Source: JAIBJN01 sp963838795 (lineage in GTDB: Bacteria > Actinomycetota > Thermoleophilia > Gaiellales > Gaiellaceae). From it: a stretch of 64,000 nt of DNA. Location of the stretch: assembly GCA_963838795.1 (NCBI GenBank), contig CAWISL010000001.1:310001-374000 (forward strand), written 5' to 3'. The number at the start of each line of letters is the position of its first letter. Position 1 is the first letter of the stretch. This document shows positions 24,420 to 32,604 of this stretch, piece after piece. The position numbers and the translations under genes are program-made. Below the pieces are notes generated by a model. It saw nothing but the letters and a program-made list of their open reading frames with translations. It searched no databases and was not told the DNA's origin.

Positions 24420-25346
24420 ATGGTGAACTACGGGGCGATGCGGATCGGCCGCCGCGACGTCACGCTCACGAATCTCGAGAAGGTCTACTTCCCCGGCCCG
24501 GGGTTGACGAAGGGCGACCTCGTCTCCTACTACCTCGACCTCGCGCCGTGCGCCCTCAACCACGTCGAGCGCCGGCCGATGCAGATGAAGCGCTATCCCC
24601 ACGGGGTCGAGGGCGAGTTCTTCTACCAGAAGCGTGTCCCGACGCCGCACCCCGACTGGCTGGAGACCGTGCACATCCTCTTCCCCGGGAGCGGCCGAAC
24701 CGCCGACTTCCCGATCGTGACGGACGCGGCCAGCCTCGCCTGGATCGTCAACCTCGGCTGCATCGAGCTCCACACCTGGCACGCGCGCGTGACGGACGTC
24801 GAGCGGCCCGACTACCTGCTCATCGACCTCGACCCGACCGAGGGGAACCCCTGGGAGCTCGTCCCCGAGATTGCGATGGTGGTCAAGGAGGTCATGGACG
24901 AGCTCGGCCTCGCGAGCTTCCCGAAGACGTCCGGCGCGACCGGCTTCCACATCCTCGCGCCGATCAAGCCGGAGCTCCGCTTCGCGGAGGTGCGGCGCTT
25001 CGCGAAGGCGCTCGCCCAGGAGGTCGAGCGGAGGATCGACGACCAGGACGTGGCCACGACGACCTGGAAGGTCGCCGACCGAAGCGGCGTCTTCGTCGAC
25101 TACGGCCAGAATGCCCGCGACCGCACGATCGCGTCGGCCTACTCCATCCGACCCACGCCCGACGCGCGCGCCTCGGCTCCCTTGCGGTGGGAGGATGTGC
25201 CGGGCGTCGATCCGGCCGCCTTCACCCTGGAGACCATGCGCAAGCGCGTCACCGACGTGGGCGACCTCACGAAGGGCATGTGGCGGCGGAAGGTCAGCCT
25301 CGCTTCGCGCTTCGAGCAGCTCGGCCTAGAAGCCCCGGAACAGTAG
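24420..25346 (+). CDS. LigD-type DNA polymerase/primase domain protein
   Basis: Stand-alone archaeo-eukaryotic-primase-like polymerase of about 308 residues, the PolDom module of LigD used for end filling in bacterial NHEJ. The metal-binding Asp pair is in YLLIDLDPTEG, and conserved blocks are LTNLEKVYFPGPGLTKGDL, FYQKRVPTPHPDW, KTSGATGFHI and VFVDYGQNARDRTIASAYS. ATG 24420 is used; ATG 24438 is equally plausible. The convergent ATP ligase overlaps by 53 bp. Ku is not in the window, though this pair implies a NHEJ system. Confidence 0.9.
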   Translation: MVNYGAMRIGRRDVTLTNLEKVYFPGPGLTKGDLVSYYLDLAPCALNHVERRPMQMKRYPHGVEGEFFYQKRVPTPHPDWLETVHILFPGSGRTADFPIVTDAASLAWIVNLGCIELHTWHARVTDVERPDYLLIDLDPTEGNPWELVPEIAMVVKEVMDELGLASFPKTSGATGFHILAPIKPELRFAEVRRFAKALAQEVERRIDDQDVATTTWKVADRSGVFVDYGQNARDRTIASAYSIRPTPDARASAPLRWEDVPGVDPAAFTLETMRKRVTDVGDLTKGMWRRKVSLASRFEQLGLEAPEQ

Positions 25347-26337
25347 GGTCGCCCTTCTTCGGGCGCGGGCGGACCTGGGCGACGGTGCACTGCTCCGGAT
25401 CCTTGTCGGGGCGGAAGCGGAGGAAGCGGGAGTTGTGGCGGAAGCGCCCCTTCTGCCACTTGTCATAGCGGACCTCGACGACGAGCTCGGGCGGGACCGG
25501 GCTCCATTCCAGGTCGGCCTTCGGTTTCCAGCGGCTCGGAGCGCCGCGTGGCTTGCGCTCCGGGTTCGGGCCGAGCAACGGCTCGACCCGCTCGAGGATC
25601 TCGGCGCGCTTCTTCCCGATCGCGGGCGCCGAGCCCACCGGGCGCAGCTCGCCGTCCTCGTAGAGCCCGAGCATGAGGCTGGCGATCCCCGTGCCCTTCT
25701 CGCTCCACGTCACGCCCATGACGGCGCAGTCGGCCGTCCGCTCGCCCTTCACCTTCTGCACGGCCTCGCGCGAGCCCGGCAGGTACGGCTGCCCGAGGCG
25801 CTTGGCGATCACGCCGTCGAAGCCCGCCACCTCGAGGCGATCGAGCCAGCGCGCGGCCTCGTCCCTGTCTTGGGTCGAGGGCGAGGTGTCGAACGGCAGC
25901 GTCTCCACCCTCGCGCGGCGCTCCTCGAAGGGCCTGCCGTGGAAGTCCTCGCCGTCCCAGAGGAGAACGTCGAAGCAGACGAAGCCGGCGGGGATCTCCG
26001 CGGAGAGCTTCTGCACACGGCTCTCGGCGGGGTGGAGCCGCATCTGGAGCGCGTCGAAGTCGAGCGCCCCGTCGCGGACGACCACGATCTCGCCGTCCAC
26101 CGCGGAGCGTGGTGGAAGCCGGTCGCCGAGCTCCGCCAGCTCCGGGAAGTAGCGGAGCAGCGGCCGCGCGTTTCGGCTCCAGAGGTGGAACTCGCCGTCG
26201 AGGTTCTCGGCGATGCCGCGAAAGCCGTCCCACTTGGGCTCGTACTGCCACCCGTCGCCCTCGGGGAGCACGTCGACGAGCTCCGCCTCCATCGGCGGGA
26301 AAGGCAGACTCTTGGGAGGCGCAACCTCGACGGCCAT
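25294..26337 (-). CDS. ATP-dependent DNA ligase (LigC/LigD-ligase type)
   Basis: DNA ligase of 347 residues. The adenylation Lys is in YEPKWDGFRGIAE (motif I); later nucleotidyltransferase motifs are SAVDGEIVVV, FDVLLWDGED, GFDGVIAKRL and VQKVKGERTADCAVMG. The C-terminal OB fold ends RFLRFRPDKDPEQCT. The size suits LigC-like stand-alone ligases that act in NHEJ and repair. It converges with the LigD-type polymerase and is divergent from fabF with 23 bp between starts. Confidence 0.93.
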   Translation of the reverse strand: MAVEVAPPKSLPFPPMEAELVDVLPEGDGWQYEPKWDGFRGIAENLDGEFHLWSRNARPLLRYFPELAELGDRLPPRSAVDGEIVVVRDGALDFDALQMRLHPAESRVQKLSAEIPAGFVCFDVLLWDGEDFHGRPFEERRARVETLPFDTSPSTQDRDEAARWLDRLEVAGFDGVIAKRLGQPYLPGSREAVQKVKGERTADCAVMGVTWSEKGTGIASLMLGLYEDGELRPVGSAPAIGKKRAEILERVEPLLGPNPERKPRGAPSRWKPKADLEWSPVPPELVVEVRYDKWQKGRFRHNSRFLRFRPDKDPEQCTVAQVRPRPKKGDPTVPGLLGRAARSAKRG

Positions 26338-26360
26338 CTCGCGCGTCTAACGCTAACGAC

Positions 26361-27593
26361 ATGCGACGCGTCGTGATCACGGGTATGGGCGCCGTCACCC
26401 CACTGGGGAACGACCTGCGCACGACCTGGGCGCGGCTGCTCGCCGGCCAGAGCGGTGTCGACCGCATCCGCGCGTTCGACCCGAGCCCGTTTCCGGTGCA
26501 GATCGCCGCCGAGGTGAAAGACGACTACGACCCGACCGGCGTGGCGGCGGCGAAGGAGGTGCGCAAGCTCGACCGCAACGTGCTCTTCGCGCTCAGCGCG
26601 GCCAAGGAGGCGGTCGGCGACGCCGGGCTCAACGGCTTCAATCCCGAGCGCGTCGGCGTCGTCGTCGGCAACTGCATCGGCGGCTTCAACGAGCTGATGC
26701 GCCAGTACGACGTGCTGCGCGAGCGCGGCCCGGACCGGGTTTCGCCGACGTTCCTCGCCAACGTGCTGGTCGACTCCGCGAGCGGACAGATCGCCATAGA
26801 GCTCGGCCTCCGCGGGCCGAACTACGCGGTCGTCTCGGCCTGCGCCACCGGCTCGCACGCGATCGGCGAAGCGGCCGATCTCGTCCGGCACGGCGACGCG
26901 GACGCCATCATCGCCGGCGGCACCGAGGGCTGCATTCATCCGCTGATCCTCGCCGGCTTCTGCATGATGCGCGGGCTCGCGATCGGGAATGGCGATCCGC
27001 CGCGGGCGGCCCGGCCGTTCGACGCCACGCGCGAGGGCTTCGTCATGAGCGAGGGCGCCGCCGTGGTCGTCCTCGAGGAGCTCGAGGCGGCGCAGGCCCG
27101 TGGCGCCACCGTCTACGCCGAGGTGCTCGGCTACGGGGCCTCGAACGACGCGCACCACATGCTCCAGCCGGATCCCGAGTCGGGCGGCGTCGTGGCGATG
27201 ATGCGCGCGGCGCTCGAGCGCGCCGGGGTCTCGCCCGACCAGGTGGACTACATCAACGCGCACGGCACCGGGACACCGCTGGGCGACCTCGCCGAGACGC
27301 AGGCGATCAAGGAGGTCTTCGGCGACCACGCCTACGAGCTGGCGGTCTCCTCGACGAAGTCGATGCTCGGGCACATGTTCGGCGCGGCCGGAGCGATCGA
27401 AGCCGTCGCGTGCGCGCTCGCCATCCACGAGGGAAAGATCCCGCCCACGATCAACTACGAGAACCCGGATCCGGAGCTCGACCTCGACTACGTCCCCAAC
27501 GAGGCGCGCGCCGCGGAGGTTCGCGTCGCGCTCTCGAACGCGATGGGCCTCGGCGGCCACAACGGCTGCGTCCTCCTCGGACGGGTCGACTAG
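26361..27593 (+). CDS. fabF: 3-oxoacyl-ACP synthase II (KAS II)
   Basis: Condensing enzyme of fatty-acid elongation, 410 residues as usual. The Cys-His-His triad is Cys in SACATGSHA, His in NAHGTGTP and His in KSMLGHMFGA. N-terminus RRVVITGMGAVTPLG and the NAMGLGGHNG C-terminal block confirm FabF. Elongates malonyl-ACP-derived chains in the cytoplasm. No other fab genes are adjacent, so it may serve a specialised role. ATG 26361 lacks a clear RBS. Confidence 0.95.
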   Translation: MRRVVITGMGAVTPLGNDLRTTWARLLAGQSGVDRIRAFDPSPFPVQIAAEVKDDYDPTGVAAAKEVRKLDRNVLFALSAAKEAVGDAGLNGFNPERVGVVVGNCIGGFNELMRQYDVLRERGPDRVSPTFLANVLVDSASGQIAIELGLRGPNYAVVSACATGSHAIGEAADLVRHGDADAIIAGGTEGCIHPLILAGFCMMRGLAIGNGDPPRAARPFDATREGFVMSEGAAVVVLEELEAAQARGATVYAEVLGYGASNDAHHMLQPDPESGGVVAMMRAALERAGVSPDQVDYINAHGTGTPLGDLAETQAIKEVFGDHAYELAVSSTKSMLGHMFGAAGAIEAVACALAIHEGKIPPTINYENPDPELDLDYVPNEARAAEVRVALSNAMGLGGHNGCVLLGRVD

Positions 27594-27639
27594 CGGTCCG
27601 CCTCTTCCCTTTCCACTCGAGAAGGTTCAAGATCCGTCG

Positions 27640-29741
27640 GTGGCCCGGCCGTCGGTCTTCCTTCTTTCCCTGTTCGCTGTCCTCGTTGTCGCGTCTGGCG
27701 CGGGCGCGCGGACGCTCGCTGCCGACGGTGGGCTCCATCGGGTGGCGGGCGGGGTCCCGACCGACTCGGAGTTCGTCCCGGGTGAGGTCGTCGTCCAATT
27801 CCGGTCGGCAGTCTCGCGCGCAGATCGGGCGCGGGTGCTCGCCAGGCGCGATGCCGTTGCAGTACGAGCGCTAGGCCGGCCAGGGCTGACCCTCGTCCGC
27901 CTCGATGGCGACGTGTCCATTTCGTCGGCCATTGCGTCTTTCGAGCGCGCCCCGAACGTCGCCTTCGCGGAGCCGAATTACGTGTACCGGATCGCGCAGA
28001 CCGTTCCGAACGATCCCGACTTTGGCCTGCTATGGGGACTGAACCAGGCCGGCGACCACGACATCGACGCGCCCGAGGCTTGGGACACCCAGACGGGCAG
28101 CTCGAACGTCATCGTGGCCGTCATCGACAGTGGCGTTGCCTATGACCACCCGGAGCTGAACGACAACATCTGGGTTGAACACCGGAGCGACCCGGCAACG
28201 GGTTCGACGACGACGGCAACGGCTTCGTCGACGACACGCACGGCTGGGACTTCGTCCAGAACGACAATGCGCCGCTCGACTTCAACGGCCACGGCACGCA
28301 CGTTGCCGGGACGATCGGCGCCGAGGGCAACAACATGGCGGACATCGCCGGCGTCAACTGGGACGTGTCGATCATGCCCTTGAGGGCCGGGAACGCCTAT
28401 GGCAGCCTGCCCGGCGGCGCCATCCTCAACTCGATCAACTACGCCTGCGCGAACGGGGCCGACATCGTCAACGGCAGCTTCGGCGGCCCGGGCAAGTCGA
28501 TGGCCGTCGCCAACGCGATCAAGTCGAACGCCTGCAAGAACACGCTCTTTGTGTTCGCCGCCGGGAACGACGGCCACGTCCTCAACAGCAACACCGCAGC
28601 GACAAACGCCTACCCGTGCGAGTACTGGCGCGCTGCGCCCCACGGCTTCGGCGCGACGAACCTGATCTGCGTCGCTGCGACCAACATGAACGACGCGCTG
28701 GCGAGCTTCTCGAACCGGGGCAAGTCGGCCGTCCACCTCGCCGCCCCGGGCGTCGACATCTACAGCAGCTTGCCGCAGTGGTCGAGCGTCTTCTCCGACG
28801 ACCTGGAGGCGAACTTCAACAACTGGACGGGGGCCGGCGGAACCGCCGCCTGGCAGCGAACGAACGAACTTGCCGACTCGGGCTCGTTCAGCATGACCGA
28901 CTCGCCGGGCGGGCTCTACCCGAACAGCGCCGAGATCACGATCCGCAACATGGCGGCGCTGAACCTCACCGGCCGGTCCGGCTGCGCGGTCGAGTTCGAC
29001 GTCGAGCTCCTGATCCGTGACGTGAGCGGCTCGACCGCCTTCGACTATCTGGCAGTCGAGGGCGCGCCCAGCTCCGGCGGGCCTTGGCAGAACGACGGCG
29101 TCTATGCCGGCACCACGAACGGCGCCTTCGTGGGCGGGTTCGACGACATGTCGCGCCTCGACGGCCAGGCGGCCGCCTACGTCCGCTTCCTGCTGCACAG
29201 CGACGGCTCGATCCAGGACGGCGGGGCGCACGTCGACGACGTGGTCGTCAGGTGCCTGACCGCCAACGGCGAGGACTACGCCGAGTTCGACGGCACCTCG
29301 ATGGCGTCGCCCCACGTCGCCGGCGTCGCGGCCCTGGTCCTCGCGGAGGAGACGGCGATGACACCGCGGCAGCTGAAGAACGCGCTCCTGAAAGGCATCG
29401 ACAAGAAGACCGGGCTCGCGAACCACGTCGTGACGGGCGGGCGCCTGAACGCCAACAACTCGCTGCTGATCGCGATGGACCACGTCGCGCCGGCGACGAC
29501 GATCACCGCCAGGCCGCCCGGCTCGACCCGAAGCCGCAAGGCGACGTTCAGGTTCACCTCCAGCGAGCCGGGCTCGACGTTCCAGTGCAAGCATATGAAC
29601 GGCCCCTGGACGGCCTGCTCGTCGCCGAAGACCTACTCCGGCCTCGGGACCGGCATGCACGCATTCAAGGTGCGCGCGATCGACAAGAACGGCAATGTCG
29701 ACCCGACGCCCGCGAGCGACACCTGGCGCATCCGCCCCTAG
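27640..29741 (+). pseudogene. subtilisin-family S8 protease, frameshifted
   Basis: GTG 27640 opens a signal peptide (VFLLSLFAVLVVASGAGA), an inhibitor-like propeptide (VPGEVVVQFRS, VAFAEPNYVY) and the catalytic Asp (VAVIDSGVAYDHPEL). The frame then shifts between 28174 and 28191; downstream frame 0 continues with GFVDDTHGWDF, the His motif NGHGTHVAGTIG, and the Ser motif DGTSMASPHVAG near 29290. A domain of about 150 residues (about 28780-29260) is inserted between the oxyanion region and the Ser motif. The C-terminus has an Ig-like repeat (TFQCKHMNGPW). Everything else is intact, so a recent mutation or sequencing error is likely. Confidence 0.85.
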
Positions 29742-29748
29742 ACTTGAT

Positions 29749-30246
29749 TTGTCCGCGTGGGGCGCTACAGTCCGGCGCACTCTGCCGTCGCGTCGAGCTC
29801 GTATCGGAGCGGTTCTCGCGGGCGCATTCGTCCTCCTCCTCTTCTCGGCCTGCGGCGGAGGAAGCGACGGGGGTGACGGCGGGGACGGCGACGCGAGCGA
29901 CCTGGCCGCCCAGGCGGCCGCGGTCGGCACGCTCCTCGACCAGATCGAGGCGCTGCCGACGACCACGACCACCACGCAGGAGTTCTCCACCCAGCTCGCG
30001 CCCCTCCGCGATCAGATCCAGGGCCTGATCGAGCAGATCGAGGAGACGTCGGCCCCGGACGAGCTCAGCTCACAGAAGGAGCAGCTCTCCAACCGTCTGC
30101 GGGGGCTGCGCACGCAGCTCGGCCGCGTTCAGGGCCTTCTCACGAACGACGACCTGGAGGGCGCCAAGGCGGTCACCGAGCAGCTCCTCTCAGTGAGCCA
30201 GCTCCGCCAGACGATCGCGGCCATCGAGGCCGCGTCAAGCGGCTAG
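29749..30246 (+). CDS. lipoprotein with coiled-coil domain
   Basis: A 165-residue protein starting at TTG 29749. The signal peptide ends in the lipobox LFSAC, so the mature protein is lipid-anchored outside the membrane. A Gly/Asp-rich linker is followed by a helical, Gln/Leu-rich domain (LAAQAAAVGTLLDQIEAL, then DQIQGLIEQIEETSAP, then LSNRLRGLRTQLGRVQGLL). It lies seven bases after the subtilase stop and may be cotranscribed. Function unknown. Its end overlaps the convergent HAD gene by 12 bp. Confidence 0.75.
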   Translation: MSAWGATVRRTLPSRRARIGAVLAGAFVLLLFSACGGGSDGGDGGDGDASDLAAQAAAVGTLLDQIEALPTTTTTTQEFSTQLAPLRDQIQGLIEQIEETSAPDELSSQKEQLSNRLRGLRTQLGRVQGLLTNDDLEGAKAVTEQLLSVSQLRQTIAAIEAASSG

Positions 30247-30882
30247 AACCTCCGGAGTCAGCCCCGCGACGGAGTCGAGGACGACGTCGGCCTCGGCGAG
30301 CGCGACCTCTCCGGGCGGGTACTGCGGGTTCGGAATGGCGACCGTGAGCATCCCGGCGGCTTTCGCGCTCCGGATCCCGTTCTCGGAATCCTCGACGGCG
30401 GCGCACCGCTCGGGCGCCTCGCCGAGCCGCCGGGCGGCCTCGAGGTAGACGTCCGGGGCGGGCTTCCCGCGCGGCACCTCCTCGGAGGAGACGGTTGCGG
30501 CGAACCAGCGATCGAGGCCCGAGACGTCGAGCGCGAAGTCGATCAGCTCGCGATTCGAGGAGGAGGCGAGCCCCAGGGGCCAGCGGGCGGCGAGCCGCTC
30601 GACCGCCTCGACCGCTCCCGGAATCAACGGCAGGCGCTCCCGGTAGACGAGCTCCATGCGGTGAACGACCTCGGCGTTGATCTCCCCAGGAGGCTCCGAG
30701 AGCCCGATTACGTCGTGCATGTACCGCGACCACTCCGGCGAGCTCATGCCCATCATGTCCCGGGAGGCCTCGGCGTGCCAGCGCCCGCCGCGATCCTCGG
30801 CAAGCTGCTGCCGAACCTCGTCCCAGACGTGCTCCGAGTCGATCAGGATCCCGTCGAGGTCGAAGACGACCGCGTCGATCAC
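30235..30882 (-). CDS. HAD-superfamily phosphatase (beta-phosphoglucomutase-like)
   Basis: A 215-residue haloacid dehalogenase-fold hydrolase. Motif I is VVFDLDGILIDSE, motif II is in LASSSNRELI, motif III Lys in PRGKPAPDVYLEAA and motif IV in AVEDSENGIRSAKAAG. The cap-domain position and sequence fit the PGMB/CbbY subgroup acting on small phosphorylated sugars or glycolate. It is downstream of, and overlaps by four bases, the flavin reductase gene on the minus strand. Confidence 0.92.
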   Translation of the reverse strand: MIDAVVFDLDGILIDSEHVWDEVRQQLAEDRGGRWHAEASRDMMGMSSPEWSRYMHDVIGLSEPPGEINAEVVHRMELVYRERLPLIPGAVEAVERLAARWPLGLASSSNRELIDFALDVSGLDRWFAATVSSEEVPRGKPAPDVYLEAARRLGEAPERCAAVEDSENGIRSAKAAGMLTVAIPNPQYPPGEVALAEADVVLDSVAGLTPEVLAA

Positions 30883-31355
30883 AACGCCGCGTACCCCTGG
30901 CCGACGTGGACGAGCGCGGGGCCGGCGCGGCCGCGCTCCACCGAGACGACGCCGCCGACGAAGAACGTGTGGTCGCCGGTCTCGTGCTCGTCGACGACCC
31001 GCGCCTCGATCCAGCCGAGCGCGCCTTCGAGGAGCGGCGCCCCGATCGCGCCCTCGCGCCAGTCGATGCCGTGCCAGTGCGCGAGCGGGGGGACCCCGCG
31101 GGCGAAGTGCTGGGCCACGGCCTCCTGGTCGCCTGCCAGGAGGCTGAGCGCGAAGCCCTTCGCGCCTCGCAGCAGTTCGTGCATGGCGGCCTGCCGGCTC
31201 ACGGAGACCCCCACCAGCGGCGGCTCGATCGACAGCGAGAGCGTCGTCCCCACGGTGAGCCCCAGGCGCTCGCCCTCGGCGTCCACGGTCAGGACGGCGA
31301 CGCCGGCCGGGAAGCCGCGCAGCAGCGTGCGGAGCTCGTCTCCGACAGCGCTCAG
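30879..31355 (-). CDS. flavin reductase-like protein, probable CTG start
   Basis: FMN-binding split-barrel protein of 158 residues when started at CTG 31355. The family N-terminus is RTLLRGFPAGVAVLTVDAEG, then GLTVGTTLSLSIEPPLVGVS; this region lies upstream of GTG 31286, the first canonical start, so the real start must be earlier. CTG 31355 overlaps the preceding gene's TGA (CTGA). Such proteins reduce free flavin with NAD(P)H, often as partners of monooxygenases. It is in a minus-strand operon with the coiled-coil protein and the HAD phosphatase. Confidence 0.85.
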   Translation of the reverse strand: MSAVGDELRTLLRGFPAGVAVLTVDAEGERLGLTVGTTLSLSIEPPLVGVSVSRQAAMHELLRGAKGFALSLLAGDQEAVAQHFARGVPPLAHWHGIDWREGAIGAPLLEGALGWIEARVVDEHETGDHTFFVGGVVSVERGRAGPALVHVGQGYAAL

Positions 31356-31951
31356 CGGCGGCGCTCGACCTCGAGGTCGTCGAGCAGGCTGGTCTCCCGG
31401 GCGGTCGGGTCGAGCTCCGGGACCAGGTCGTTGACCTGGGCGGCGAGGTCCCGCAGAGCGTGCAGGATCCTGTTCCGGCGCTCCTCGAGGGAGCGAATCT
31501 CCTCCCGCAGGCGCTCGTGGCGGGCGCGAGCCTCGTCCTGGGCGCGCGAGGCCATCTCCTCGGCCGCCTCGCGCGTCGCGCGAGCCTGCTCCTCGGCGTC
31601 GGCGACGATCTGCCTGGCCTCCTCCTCGGCCTCTCGTCGTTGCTGCGTCCCGTAGCCGTCCACGGCAGCGCGGATGTCCTTCGCGTACTCGTCGGCGTCC
31701 GAGCGCGCGCGCTCGGCCTGGCGGGTCAGCTCCTGAATGCGCGCCGAGGCGTCCCCGTCCGCCTGCTCGACCATGTCGCGCGCCTGCGTCTCGGCCTGCG
31801 CCCGGATTCGCCCGGCGGCCTCCTCCGCGGCGCGCAGCACCTCCGCCACGGCGTCGCCGACGTCGGCGGCGGCGTGGGGTCGCGTCGAGGCCTCGGCGAA
31901 CGGCGTCACCTCTTCGACTTCGGCCTTGGGGTCGTCAGATTGGCCGCGCAC
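31352..31951 (-). CDS. coiled-coil protein, DivIVA-like character
   Basis: A 199-residue protein starting at GTG 31951. From residue 30 on it is an almost continuous alanine- and charge-rich coiled coil (AEEAAGRIRAQAETQARDMV, EEARQIVADAEEQARATR), like the C-terminal part of DivIVA/Wag31 and related scaffolds, but lacking their N-terminal membrane-binding motif. Probably structural. It is first in a minus-strand operon with the flavin reductase and HAD genes. Confidence 0.75.
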   Translation of the reverse strand: MRGQSDDPKAEVEEVTPFAEASTRPHAAADVGDAVAEVLRAAEEAAGRIRAQAETQARDMVEQADGDASARIQELTRQAERARSDADEYAKDIRAAVDGYGTQQRREAEEEARQIVADAEEQARATREAAEEMASRAQDEARARHERLREEIRSLEERRNRILHALRDLAAQVNDLVPELDPTARETSLLDDLEVERRR

Positions 31952-31999
31952 GGGATGGATCTATTGCATCCCCTGGGTCCAGATGCAAGGCTGAGGCTC

Positions 32000-32548
32000 G
32001 TGCCGCACATCAAGCAGATCGAGGTCGACGCGGCCACGGGAAGGCTCGCGGACGAGTACGCCGCGGCCATGGGGCGCGCGGGCAAGGTCTTCAACATCGT
32101 CAAGGCGATGTGCCTGAACCCGCTCGTTCTCAACCGCTCGATGGAGCTCTACAAGGCGATCATGTTCGGGCCGTCCGAGCTCTCGCGCGCGGAGCGTGAG
32201 CTGCTCGCCACCGTCGTCTCCGTGGCGAACGACTGCCACTACTGACTGCGCGCCCACGCCGACGACCTCCGTGCCGAGGGCGCACCCGACGAGCTGGCGG
32301 AGCACGCCATGCACGACTACCGAAACGCCGACCTCGAGCCGCGCCTCCGCGCGCTTTGCGACTACGCGATCAAGCTCACGGCCGAGCCCGCGACCGTGGG
32401 CCGCGCCGACGCCGACCTCCTCCGCGGCCACGGCTGGAACGACGCCGCCATCCACGACGCCATCCAGGTGATCTCGTACTTCAACTACGTGAACCGGATC
32501 GCCGAAGGAGTAGGGATCGAGGACGAGCCCGAGTGGGACGCCAGGTAA
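32000..32548 (+). CDS. AhpD-like peroxidase, selenoprotein (UGA at codon 82 read as Sec)
   Basis: Alkylhydroperoxidase D/carboxymuconolactone-decarboxylase-fold protein of 182 residues. The reading frame is GTG 32000 to TAA 32548 with one in-frame TGA at 32243-32245. Before it: LSRAERELLATVVSVANDCHY; after it: LRAHADDLRAEGAP, then LRALCDYAIKLTAEPATVG and VISYFNYVNRIAEGVGIEDE. The AhpD active site CxxCxxxH therefore reads C-H-Y-UGA-L-R-A-H: the TGA sits exactly on the second redox Cys. Selenocysteine is the most direct reading. The sequence downstream is fully conserved, unlike a pseudogene. Reduces peroxides with a thiol partner. Confidence 0.9.
32249..32284 (+). promoter_or_regulatory. possible SECIS hairpin after the AhpD-like UGA
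   Basis: GCGCC (32250-32254) can pair with GGCGC (32279-32283). Inside, either CACG/CGTG (loop of 11) or CTC/GAG with loop CGTGCC can form; the latter puts a loop G about 26 nt from the UGA. The fold is plausible, but weaker than the one in the HesB-like gene. Confidence 0.5.
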
Positions 32549-32604
32549 CAGACTGTTACTTGGACTTGGGCGCTGACCTAGACCGGAGCTAGGCTCCGGT
32601 CGCC

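Noticed and set aside
25809..27560. A 583-codon minus-strand open frame over fabF
   Set aside because: fabF on the plus strand has an intact catalytic triad; the minus frame has only biased composition.
32309..32548. A separate 79-residue protein starting at ATG 32309
   Set aside because: It is the C-terminal part of the AhpD-like domain; the frame connects through the UGA to the N-terminal part.
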